A stretch of DNA of 40,955 nucleotides from a virus. Within the stretch, counting starts at the first letter, position 1; each line of letters begins with the position of its first letter. Below the pieces are notes generated by a model. It made no database searches. It saw only the letters and a program-made list of their open reading frames with translations, and was not told the origin of the DNA. The stretch covers positions 1 to 40,955 of the IMG/VR virus record IMGVR_UViG_3300044530_000342. The stretch is one strand, 5' to 3'. The position numbers were made by a program, and so were the translations under genes. Of the stretch, positions 22,426 through 29,756 are shown one piece after another.

Positions 22426-23502
22426 CTATGGGTTCACAATACGGAAAGAAGTCAATCCGTTCACACCCTCTAATTGGTCACCTGCCTTGTAAATATCAGT
22501 AGGCAAGTAAGCAAAAGCATAGTTTAAAGCAAGTTCAATAGTCCAAGTTTTAGCACCAGAATTGTTACAAGAATACTCTGCTCTGTAATCAAATGTTACA
22601 GGAATAGTTGCATCTGGGTAAGCTAATACACCTTGCTTAATTGAATCATCGTCAATGTAGTTAATGTTTCCATCTGCTCCAATGAACTCGTTAAAGTGTA
22701 GTAATTGAACTGAACCAGGTACGATAGCCACTAAATCATCAGCATTAGAAGCATTCATTGATACACGATCAGAGAAAGCCATTCTAATACCTGATTGAGT
22801 TGCGTAAACACCTGAATCAATACCAAGATCACCACAACAAGCAGCTCCTAAAGCAGCTCCATAATTCCATAGTTTCTCACCACCAAATACGAAAGGCTTC
22901 ATAGCATCTTCGTTAGCAGTAGAGTTGTATGCAATCGTTTCTAAAAGGGCAGTAGAAATTCCACCTCCGCTTAGTTTGGTAGCAGCTTGAATTTGAGTAG
23001 TAGTTCCAGCCGGATCACCATTGATAACATCACTTGCAAAGTTACCAAAGTTAGCCAACATAGAGATTGCTAAATCAGTTTCAAACTTACGAAGTACACC
23101 GTCCATCATTTTTTTGATCTCATCGGCAATGTAACTTGGGTTTGTTTGACACATATAAAGCAAGTCGCTGGTAGTCCAAGTCTTTACTACTCTCGATCCA
23201 TCGGTAGGGTCAATAGTGTAAATAGTTGAAGTAATACCATCTCCATCACCTGTATCACAAGTAATACGACCACCGCTGGTAATGTCGGCTTCGGTTAATC
23301 TTTGACCATAAGTAACAACGAAATCTCTCAATCCATTTGGACGGAAGTTAATCGCTGTATTAATAGTGTCATTTTTGTTAATTGGGGATAAAAGGAAACG
23401 AGTTAAGTTTAAGTTTCCTAACTTTTGGTTATTATAACCCCATGAGTTTAAAAGCGAATCCTGTACGGAATTACACGCTACGTATGTGCTAATAGTTGAC
23501 AT
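22426..23502 (-). CDS. Major capsid protein (putative)
   Basis: The 358-aa protein follows the scaffold-like gene and precedes a terminator, the usual setting of a major capsid gene. It has no signal or membrane segment and shows a mixed alpha/beta pattern. An N-terminal arm is followed by a long helix with PSYIADEIKKMMDGVLRKFETDLA (about 121-145, spine-helix-like) and a strand-rich end with VTFDYRAEYSCNN. This fits an HK97-type fold, though the call is by context. A conserved two-hairpin leader lies 45 nt upstream of its ATG, shared with the putative major tail gene. Confidence 0.75.
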   Translation of the reverse strand: MSTISTYVACNSVQDSLLNSWGYNNQKLGNLNLTRFLLSPINKNDTINTAINFRPNGLRDFVVTYGQRLTEADITSGGRITCDTGDGDGITSTIYTIDPTDGSRVVKTWTTSDLLYMCQTNPSYIADEIKKMMDGVLRKFETDLAISMLANFGNFASDVINGDPAGTTTQIQAATKLSGGGISTALLETIAYNSTANEDAMKPFVFGGEKLWNYGAALGAACCGDLGIDSGVYATQSGIRMAFSDRVSMNASNADDLVAIVPGSVQLLHFNEFIGADGNINYIDDDSIKQGVLAYPDATIPVTFDYRAEYSCNNSGAKTWTIELALNYAFAYLPTDIYKAGDQLEGVNGLTSFRIVNP

Positions 23503-23539
23503 AAAAAATCTAAATTAAAAATTAATAATCAGTTTATAC

Positions 23540-23602
23540 CTTTTTATTGGTATGGCTAACCACAGTTTTAAGTAGATTTTTTGGGATACTAGCCCACTAA
23601 AT
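23540..23602 (-). ncRNA. Two-hairpin leader element upstream of the capsid gene
   Basis: On the minus strand AT(T)TAGTGGG starts hairpin A (23582-23596: TGGG, 7-nt loop, CCCA). Hairpin B follows (23548-23562: TGGT, 7-nt loop, ACCA), then ATAAAAAG. The same element occurs at 28264-28325 before the putative major tail gene. Exactly 45 nt separate hairpin B from each ATG. No promoter was seen between the scaffold stop (23611) and this element, so it acts on a longer mRNA or marks processing. Confidence 0.7.
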
Positions 23603-23610
23603 AACGGTAA

Positions 23611-24426
23611 TTACTTACCTGTTTGAGCCTCTGCTAATTTACGCATCTTCTCTAAGTAGGCTGCTTGACTTGCAGGTAGCCCTTCTGCTTTCTTTTCACT
23701 CTCTAATTTCTTATTTGTAGCCCCATTCTTTTTAATGAGGTTTTCTTTTTCTGCTAATTGAGTAAAGAACTTTTTGGCGGTCATTTTGCCTACTCCATCT
23801 TTTAACCAATTTTCCCCGGTAGCATCGTAAACAATCAAGTCATTTCCTTCTTCAACAAAAGTAACCTTTCCGTTTACCTCATCGTTCCATAAACCACCTT
23901 TAGTATATTTGCTTACACCGTCTACCCAATCAATAGATTCAAAGATGCTGTTAACCTTACCATCTAATACCAACTTTTGATACTTCTTTTCGGCCTCAGT
24001 TAATATACCTTCTTTTGCAGATTCGGCTTCCGCTATTTTAGCTTGTGCCTCTTTTAACGCTTCATCAAGTTGCTTTTTTTCATTTGCCAACTTAATTAAC
24101 TCCTCTGCATTTTTACCTGTACCTTTAGAAGCCTCTTTTAAAGTTTCCATTTCTGCTACTTGGTTTGCAATCTTAGCCTCCAAAAGTTCTACCATTTCAT
24201 CGTATTGCTTTCCGTTGGCATCCGACCCTAACAACTTTGATAGTCTGTTTTCAGCCTTTGCCGTTGCTTGTGCATAACGCTTTTTTAATTCAGCATCATG
24301 TATATCTGCTTTAACATAAGTCTTCCCAAAGGCTTCGTTAACATCATCCATTGTGGTTTCATCTGTTACCTCAAAACTTGGTAAGAACTGTGTTACTATT
24401 TCTTTTTGTTCGCTTGTTAATGACAT
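23611..24426 (-). CDS. Scaffolding-type coiled-coil protein
   Basis: The 271-aa protein is highly charged. A long coiled coil (about 45-150, rich in Ala/Glu/Lys) is followed by a more globular segment (about 160-225) and a charged Lys/Glu-rich end. Position immediately before the capsid gene and the Ala/Lys/Glu composition are typical of phage scaffolding proteins, which direct capsid assembly and then leave. The sequence similarity to a named family is not established. Confidence 0.7.
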   Translation of the reverse strand: MSLTSEQKEIVTQFLPSFEVTDETTMDDVNEAFGKTYVKADIHDAELKKRYAQATAKAENRLSKLLGSDANGKQYDEMVELLEAKIANQVAEMETLKEASKGTGKNAEELIKLANEKKQLDEALKEAQAKIAEAESAKEGILTEAEKKYQKLVLDGKVNSIFESIDWVDGVSKYTKGGLWNDEVNGKVTFVEEGNDLIVYDATGENWLKDGVGKMTAKKFFTQLAEKENLIKKNGATNKKLESEKKAEGLPASQAAYLEKMRKLAEAQTGK

Positions 24427-24428
24427 AT

Positions 24429-24800
24429 TTATTCTGCTTTAGTTGTTTTTGCTTTCTTTGGTTCGTCTAACTTTGCTTTCATTTCAGCTATTTGAGCTTC
24501 CATTTCTGCTACTTGTTTTTGATATTCGGCATTTGCCTTTTCAAGTTTAGCCGCTTTGTCGTTTCCTAAAATACGATCTTCAATCAATCCATATTCAGAA
24601 AATCTACCAGCTTCATAATCTTCTTTCAACATCAATCCTTTATTCCCGATTTCTTTCTTCCATAAAGGGTTTCTTGTTTGCGACTTTGAAAACTCAATCT
24701 CTTTTAAGAACAGGCTTTTGTTTAATGTCTTTTTGCCATCTCTTAGGGTTTTTTCTACATCGACCCTAACTAATGTAATGTTTCTTGCGTTGTTGCTCAT
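24429..24800 (-). CDS. Hypothetical capsid-module protein with coiled-coil end
   Basis: The 123-aa protein has a beta-type N-terminal half and a C-terminal coiled coil (about 75-115, KANAEYQKQVAEMEAQIAEM) with a basic tail. A TTG at 24818 in the same frame would extend it, but the promoter -7 box (24816-24823) overlaps that TTG. The ATG at 24798-24800 is therefore the likely start. It is the first gene of the scaffold/capsid transcript and may assist capsid assembly. Confidence 0.7.
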   Translation of the reverse strand: MSNNARNITLVRVDVEKTLRDGKKTLNKSLFLKEIEFSKSQTRNPLWKKEIGNKGLMLKEDYEAGRFSEYGLIEDRILGNDKAAKLEKANAEYQKQVAEMEAQIAEMKAKLDEPKKAKTTKAE

Positions 24801-24815
24801 AATAAAATGTTTGTA

Positions 24816-24847
24816 CAAATTTAATTATAATATTCCAAATAACAAAA
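24816..24847 (-). promoter_or_regulatory. Promoter of the scaffold/capsid unit
   Basis: TAAATTTG (24816-24823) with TTTTG (24843-24847) gives a 19-nt spacing between TTG and TAnnTTTG, matching the Bacteroidota consensus. The region reads TTTTGTTATTTGGAAT, almost the same as the promoter at 7688-7720. It decides the ATG start of the gene at 24800. Confidence 0.75.
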
Positions 24848-24872
24848 TGTTAATTGTGAAAAATTTAACAAA

Positions 24873-26726
24873 TTAAGTTTGGGCAGCAGCATCTAATATA
24901 CTCGTTGCCGTACTTACTACCGGGTTCAATCTCGTTACCACCTCATTAGCATATCCATAAATGATACTCTTTTGCTCTGGGTAGTCCTTACTCCAAAAGT
25001 CTGGATAGTCAGATAAAGCATTAGTAATGAATGAACTTATAGAATCATGTATTACCAAGTCAAACTTATCTGCCGTACTGCCTACCATTGCCCTAGATTG
25101 TAAGTCATCTTTATTCCATAGCCTATCTATTCTATAAATAAATTCTAACTCAGCCTCGCTTGATGGGCTTGTATTGAACCTTGTATTGTTACTTTCAGTT
25201 ACTAACCTTTGTACATAAACGCTTGGCAATCCGTTCTTTTTAGCCTCGGATATTTCAGCCGTTATATCTGCATTCGTTTTTAAACTGAAGTTTTTAGGCT
25301 TGGTAATCGAAGGCATAACAAACGAAGTGCCATAACGCATCCATCCCATTGCCTCAATAGTGAATCCCATTAATGCAAACAACTCATTACTAAACTGAAT
25401 TAAGAAACTTACAAACTCCTCTTTTTCTAACTCCTTACCAGTTGCCGTTGCTGCATTTGCTTTTTCACTTTCAAAGAATTGCCCAAAAGCTGATTTCTTT
25501 TTTTCCTCAATTATCTTACCTAAGTAGTCTAATATGGCCGAGTCAGGTGCCGCAAATTGAACAGGCGGAGTCATTGGTAATATGTTATCACCTAATCCAT
25601 TTTGAGTTCTAGCCACAACTTCATATACTCCCGTTGGGCTATGGTTGCTTTGCTTTCCGCTTCCATCACAACTAGGGCAAGTAGCATAACCACCACTCAT
25701 ATTTATAATCCTACCACCGTTACACCTTGCTCCTGTGGTTTGATCTTGGTAACTACATGGGTCTACCACCGCTATAATAACAGGGTAGGCCATCTTATTA
25801 ATACTCATTGAACGAGTAGCACTCATTCTAATAACATCGTTTAGGTCAGGTATTGCACCTGCAAAATGGCTGTTATATAATATCCTTCCATCATCTATCT
25901 TTACTGCCCTGCCTTGTAACTTCCTTGCTGGCAACCATCCCCAATTATGTTCATACACTACAACGTATTCAAATACGGGCAAGTGGTCATTGTCGAATCC
26001 TGTTTGTCTAATTTCTACAATCTTTTCACTATCGTAAAATTTAAACAACAATCCATTCTCATACTTAACCCCTCCGTAAGTGTACTCATAATCGGTTTCG
26101 TCAATAACAAGTAAATACTCATTATCAATGTAATCAACTATTTTAACCTCCTTTATAATCTTTGCAATAGGTTCTATTAACTCTGATTGGTCTGGAATAA
26201 AGTCATCTTCATCATTGTAATATCCGGGAATATATCTTGGTTCAATTACCAAAACTTCATTAGGATAGTCTATTTTTTTATCTCTTACAATGTCAAAAAA
26301 GTAATCAATTACAGAATGATAAGCTGGGTAATCTTCGTAAAAATATTCCTTTTGCGTTTCATCCCATCCGTCAATAGCGTAGTTTTGATCGTTGGCAATT
26401 ATCTTTGTTTTGTCTTTTGCTCTTACCCAAGTTGAATTAGTATAAGCCTCATACAATCCCATTTGATATTCCCATTCCGATTCACTTTGGTTAGGTGCTT
26501 TGCTTTTTAATATCTCATAAGGGAAAACTTCTAACTCTGAATGAACCGCTACTTTATGATACTGCAAAACAGCATCCTTATAAATAGGGTTTAATTTGGG
26601 TAGGCTCTTAACCGATTCATCCCATTTGTATGACTTATCAAACGACCTACTAAAGTCATCTAGCTTCCTACGTTGCAATTCTTTTGCAGCGTGCCTAACA
26701 AGTTCTTGGATAAATTCTATTTCCAT
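24873..26726 (-). CDS. Portal protein (putative)
   Basis: The 617-aa protein has the size and position of a portal, before the scaffold/capsid unit. A basic/aromatic N-terminal part is followed by beta-rich segments, and a long helix-rich C-terminal half carries SAFGQFFESEKANAATATGKELEKE and MGWMRYGTSFVMP. A Cys cluster at about 335-370 (PCSY, ARCNGG, CPSCDGSG) looks like a zinc-binding knuckle inserted in the body, which is unusual for classic portals but seen in Bacteroidota phage homologues as far as I recall. It forms the DNA entry ring that the terminase docks on. Confidence 0.7.
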   Translation of the reverse strand: MEIEFIQELVRHAAKELQRRKLDDFSRSFDKSYKWDESVKSLPKLNPIYKDAVLQYHKVAVHSELEVFPYEILKSKAPNQSESEWEYQMGLYEAYTNSTWVRAKDKTKIIANDQNYAIDGWDETQKEYFYEDYPAYHSVIDYFFDIVRDKKIDYPNEVLVIEPRYIPGYYNDEDDFIPDQSELIEPIAKIIKEVKIVDYIDNEYLLVIDETDYEYTYGGVKYENGLLFKFYDSEKIVEIRQTGFDNDHLPVFEYVVVYEHNWGWLPARKLQGRAVKIDDGRILYNSHFAGAIPDLNDVIRMSATRSMSINKMAYPVIIAVVDPCSYQDQTTGARCNGGRIINMSGGYATCPSCDGSGKQSNHSPTGVYEVVARTQNGLGDNILPMTPPVQFAAPDSAILDYLGKIIEEKKKSAFGQFFESEKANAATATGKELEKEEFVSFLIQFSNELFALMGFTIEAMGWMRYGTSFVMPSITKPKNFSLKTNADITAEISEAKKNGLPSVYVQRLVTESNNTRFNTSPSSEAELEFIYRIDRLWNKDDLQSRAMVGSTADKFDLVIHDSISSFITNALSDYPDFWSKDYPEQKSIIYGYANEVVTRLNPVVSTATSILDAAAQT

Positions 26727-26729
26727 AGT

Positions 26730-26789
26730 TTAATACTTTGGTCTTGGTCTTGGTTTAGGCTTACTACAAGCCCCACAAACTTTACTCAT
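26730..26789 (-). CDS. Possible 19-aa CxxC micro-protein
   Basis: An ATG frame encodes a 19-aa peptide with CGAC (residues 5-8) followed by a Lys/Pro/Arg tail (KPKPRPRPKY). It overlaps the glycosyltransferase stop by 8 nt and ends 3 nt before the portal ATG, so it fits the gap exactly. It might bind zinc or nucleic acid. It is too short to be sure of translation. Confidence 0.35.
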   Translation of the reverse strand: MSKVCGACSKPKPRPRPKY

Positions 26790-27684
26790 ATCGCTTAATT
26801 TGAGGTTTAATGTTCAGTCTTATCCCATCTAAAACAACTAACTTATGTTTAACTAAGTGATCGTATTTATATGGGTTTTGTTTTCCTAATATTTTCTTAT
26901 GTATCATGTTAGCCTGTAAATCGTAGTTACGATAATGGGCTATATACTTTCCACTTTTACCACCCCAATAACTCATGATAGGGGCTATCTCTTTTAGCTT
27001 AGTTATTCCTAAGTTCTCATTCTCTATACGGCTTGTCATTAATATAGGGTAGTGATCTCCACTGTTAGGAATCTTAATCTCGTAATCGATCACAGCCGCC
27101 GCCGCATCAAATCCTAATTCATCTGGGAATCTTTTTCCCCATAGGCTTTCAAAGTTTTCAATGAAATTAGCACTTGCTTGTTTCCAAAACTTAGCCGCCT
27201 CTTTGTTTTTCTTTGAATAAATTATACTCGAATTAATTTCAGGTACGTTTGAACTTACACCGTAGAACTCGTTTAACTGTTCCCATGTAGCCCATACACA
27301 CTTCCAATCTTCTTTATAGTTTGCAGTATTGTAAACTTGCAACCCTATATTTAAGTCTTTGCACTTGTCAAAGATCGAATCCACTTCATTTATTAGAATA
27401 CTATCAGCATCTATAAATAAGTTTTCATCATGTTTAAAATACTTGTAAAGGTTTAACTTTGCTTTGCCGGGCTGAAACATTCCTTTCTTATCGGTATAAT
27501 CACACAAAGCAACTTGCTCTACTGAATCAAATAACCCTAATTCATCAGGTATTAATTTAACACCATCATGTAATAAAGTAATATGCAGCAATGGACTGTA
27601 ATACTTTACCGAAGCGGCAAGGTTCACAGCCCATTGAGCATAACTAGGATGACCTAGCGATAGTATGTAAATTCCTCTACTCAC
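26782..27684 (-). CDS. Glycosyltransferase, GT8-like (GT-A fold)
   Basis: The 300-aa protein has the GT-A nucleotide-sugar pattern. An N-terminal strand and Rossmann-like part is followed by FIDADS with the metal-binding DAD at 92-94, and later NSSIIYSKKNKEA and a DELGFDAAA region. It starts at GTG (27682-27684), overlapping the stop of the putative major tail gene by 1 nt. A transferase coupled to a main structural gene suggests glycosylation of the virion protein itself; this is inference. Confidence 0.8.
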   Translation of the reverse strand: MSRGIYILSLGHPSYAQWAVNLAASVKYYSPLLHITLLHDGVKLIPDELGLFDSVEQVALCDYTDKKGMFQPGKAKLNLYKYFKHDENLFIDADSILINEVDSIFDKCKDLNIGLQVYNTANYKEDWKCVWATWEQLNEFYGVSSNVPEINSSIIYSKKNKEAAKFWKQASANFIENFESLWGKRFPDELGFDAAAAVIDYEIKIPNSGDHYPILMTSRIENENLGITKLKEIAPIMSYWGGKSGKYIAHYRNYDLQANMIHKKILGKQNPYKYDHLVKHKLVVLDGIRLNIKPQIKRYE

Positions 27685-28226
27685 TATGCAAATATCCCAG
27701 CAGGTGCAGTTACTCTTGAAGGGAAACCATCAGGCTTAGTTCTCCAAGTAATTGATACGTTATATCTTTGGTTACCTGTTCCCATATCATCATTAGCAGG
27801 GGTTACAACAAGGGTACACAAGTAGTCAGAAACTACCATTAGTTGATCCTCCTCAAAGTTATACCATGCAATATAAACGTTACGGCCATTGGCAGTACTC
27901 CAAAATGTATCGTTATTTCCGCTAACGTTAGGGTCTAAAAAAGTGAAAGTATGGTTCATTCCTCTTAGTTGCTGATCAGCTCCGTTTGCTCTCGAATTAT
28001 CTACCATAATAGCGGCAGCATCGGCATAAGTTCCTTTACCATCACGGATAATGTATGCTGAGTTAGCGGCAATGTTAGTTGTCCACTCAGTAGCATCACT
28101 GTAATCGGTGAAGGTATTATCTTGGTCTATAATAGCAAAAGCTGAGATACCAGCAATAAGATCGTTGCCACAAAGATCACTTACATAAGTTCCTAAGTCG
28201 CCTAAACAATCGTTAATTATACTCAT
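27684..28226 (-). CDS. Putative major tail protein
   Basis: The 180-aa protein is beta-rich and Asn/Thr/Asp-rich, with no signal or membrane segment. Its size suits a tail-tube subunit, and a strand-rich C-terminal half (YLCTLVVTPANDD, then YNVSITWRTKPDGFPS) is consistent. The call rests mainly on expression signals: its own promoter-like box and the same two-hairpin leader found only before the capsid gene, as expected for the second most abundant virion protein. A head decoration protein is the main alternative. Confidence 0.55.
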   Translation of the reverse strand: MSIINDCLGDLGTYVSDLCGNDLIAGISAFAIIDQDNTFTDYSDATEWTTNIAANSAYIIRDGKGTYADAAAIMVDNSRANGADQQLRGMNHTFTFLDPNVSGNNDTFWSTANGRNVYIAWYNFEEDQLMVVSDYLCTLVVTPANDDMGTGNQRYNVSITWRTKPDGFPSRVTAPAGIFA

Positions 28227-28263
28227 ATTGAGAAAATTAAAAGGTTAATAAAAGTTTGATTGT

Positions 28264-28325
28264 CTTTTTGTTGGTGCGACTAACCACAGCTTTAGCAGTT
28301 TGGATGGGATGCAAGCCCACTAGAT
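28264..28325 (-). ncRNA. Two-hairpin leader element upstream of the putative major tail gene
   Basis: Hairpin A (28305-28319) and hairpin B (28272-28286) each have a 4-bp stem and 7-nt loop, with the same stem sequences as at 23540-23602. The two conserved blocks match that copy at 18 of 21 and 22 of 26 positions, with most changes in the loops. Hairpin B ends 45 nt before the ATG, as in the other copy. Transcription predicted from 28341-28348 would start just before the element. Confidence 0.7.
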
Positions 28326-28340
28326 AGTGAAAAGAATATA

Positions 28341-28368
28341 CAAATATAAATATTTTTTAGATAACAAA
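28341..28368 (-). promoter_or_regulatory. Promoter-like site of the putative major tail gene
   Basis: TATATTTG (28341-28348) matches TAnnTTTG. TTTG at 28365-28368 is only 16 nt away, shorter than usual. The upstream part reads TTTTTGTTATCT, similar to the promoters at 7688 and 24816. Predicted start is near 28334, so the leader element would lie at the mRNA 5' end. Confidence 0.5.
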
Positions 28369-28415
28369 AAAATTTATTATCTTAGCCGTGGTTTTTTCAT
28401 CTATGTTTGTTTTTA

Positions 28416-28441
28416 CCTAGCCCCGTAAGGCTAGGTTTTTT
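28416..28441 (+). terminator. Hairpin with T-run on the plus strand
   Basis: CCTAGCC (28416-28422) and GGCTAGG (28429-28435) form a perfect 7-bp stem with a 6-nt loop, followed by six T on the plus strand. On the minus strand, where all nearby genes lie, the hairpin follows the lipoprotein stop but is followed by TAAAAAC rather than T. It may block antisense transcription or act as a minus-strand mRNA 3' end. Confidence 0.55.
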
Positions 28442-28781
28442 ATTGGCAGTATGCCGTTGTGCTTTGAGGTTGGCTTTGTTGCCATATAATATCCCCATCT
28501 TGCTCGAATACTATCGTAACATTATCCGAAAAATAACTAATATAAGAGTTAACTAATAGGCAGTTTAACCCACTCGAATACCGATAGGCTTCCAAATGTT
28601 TAACTCCTACCACATCCCCATAGTAAACTGTTTCGTGATACATTGTTTCCCCTACTTTGGTATTGTTTGTAATGTGAACAAAACAACTATCACAAGTAAC
28701 GGTAATATCTACTTTTTGATCTGACTTGCCCGGCATACATGATGCCATAAGTAATAATGCTGCTATTGCTGTGTATCTCAT
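28440..28781 (-). CDS. Small lipoprotein
   Basis: The 113-aa protein starts with a lipoprotein signal peptide (AIAALLLMASC, lipobox Cys15). The mature part is a small beta-rich domain with Cys pairs (TCDSC near 29-33, further Cys at about 72 and 112). It sits among virion genes with a hairpin at its end, as expected for a moron-type gene. Phage lipoproteins often block superinfection by masking a receptor; that role is inferred. Confidence 0.75.
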   Translation of the reverse strand: MRYTAIAALLLMASCMPGKSDQKVDITVTCDSCFVHITNNTKVGETMYHETVYYGDVVGVKHLEAYRYSSGLNCLLVNSYISYFSDNVTIVFEQDGDIIWQQSQPQSTTAYCQ

Positions 28782-28799
28782 AGGCCGAATATACGGTAA

Positions 28800-29756
28800 T
28801 TACTTTAATTTGTTTTGTATGTCCTCTGGTAAATCTTCTAAATTAACATATCCTTCACTTATTGCCCTTTCAATTACATCAATAGGTGTTTCATTTATTC
28901 CCCTCGGTACTAAAGAATGTTGGCAATTATAACCTCCTAGTAAAGAGAAGATTGTATCTTTTGAAGTACCTGCCGCCATACCTTGCCACGGGTTGCCGCA
29001 ACTCTTTAAACCGCCTGCCGTTGTTTTACCTTCGCCCCATAACTCTATTTCTTTTTTATGGAAAGTCTTTCCTACCCTTTCCTCACAAAAGCATCGAGTA
29101 GTATCCATTTCACCACCTGCATAATAATAAAACTCAATCCCAAACTCTTTAGCAACTGTGGTAGTATAGTTACGATCTGCAATAGCAAACAAGTCATTTG
29201 CCTCCTGTTTAGCGTATCGGTTTAACATTCCTAACTTAGCATTGCTGCCCGTTGTTCCTACCGTGCTTTCGCTTATTATTTGTTGAACATCCAAAATGTT
29301 AGACCCGTTACTGATAGCGTTGTTTAGATTGTCTTTAAATATCGCTAGGTTTTCTTTAACTGAACTTTCAGCAAGTATATCTACTGCCGTTTTTTTACTT
29401 TGCTCATAGGTTAAATCAAATACATCTTTATTCTCGAACCCTTCAACAGCCTTTGAATAGTAAGCCTTGTTTAAACTCTTTTGTGTGTTAAACTCTTTTA
29501 TGAAGTCCGTTAGATTATCATAGTACCCGGATGACTGAACAGCCGCCTCAAAGTCATTGCCTAAAACCTCAATTAAAGAATAGTTTTCAGCATTCAATAT
29601 TACATTCCCGTTGCTATCTAATTGAAGTTTCTTTAAAGCCTCTACAAGATCGTTGTATATTTTCCTTTCGGATGCTGGGATAGTATTAACAAAGTCGGCA
29701 GGTATTGTTTCCAGCCTCTTTAGTTTCTTTTTTAATATCTCGTTTTCGCTTGGCAT
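28800..29756 (-). CDS. Minor head / head morphogenesis protein (SPP1 gp7-like)
   Basis: The C-terminal third of this 318-aa protein has the typical pattern of phage minor head proteins: DTTRCFCEERVGKTFHKKEI, a Gly-rich stretch, then GGYNCQHSLVPRG. The helical N-terminal two-thirds is normal for the family. These proteins sit inside the head near the portal and assist DNA delivery. In most siphophages the gene follows the portal gene; here it precedes it by about 2 kb. It overlaps the preceding gene by 1 nt. Confidence 0.75.
   Translation of the reverse strand: MPSENEILKKKLKRLETIPADFVNTIPASERKIYNDLVEALKKLQLDSNGNVILNAENYSLIEVLGNDFEAAVQSSGYYDNLTDFIKEFNTQKSLNKAYYSKAVEGFENKDVFDLTYEQSKKTAVDILAESSVKENLAIFKDNLNNAISNGSNILDVQQIISESTVGTTGSNAKLGMLNRYAKQEANDLFAIADRNYTTTVAKEFGIEFYYYAGGEMDTTRCFCEERVGKTFHKKEIELWGEGKTTAGGLKSCGNPWQGMAAGTSKDTIFSLLGGYNCQHSLVPRGINETPIDVIERAISEGYVNLEDLPEDIQNKLK

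Noticed and set aside
23540-28325. Kissing-loop interaction between hairpin loops A and B of the leader elements
   Set aside because: CTA/TAG pairing is possible in the capsid copy but not kept in the tail copy.
28402-28409. Plus-strand TATGTTTG as a promoter for an antisense RNA
   Set aside because: Transcription would start inside the following hairpin and no -33 element is present, so it is probably chance.
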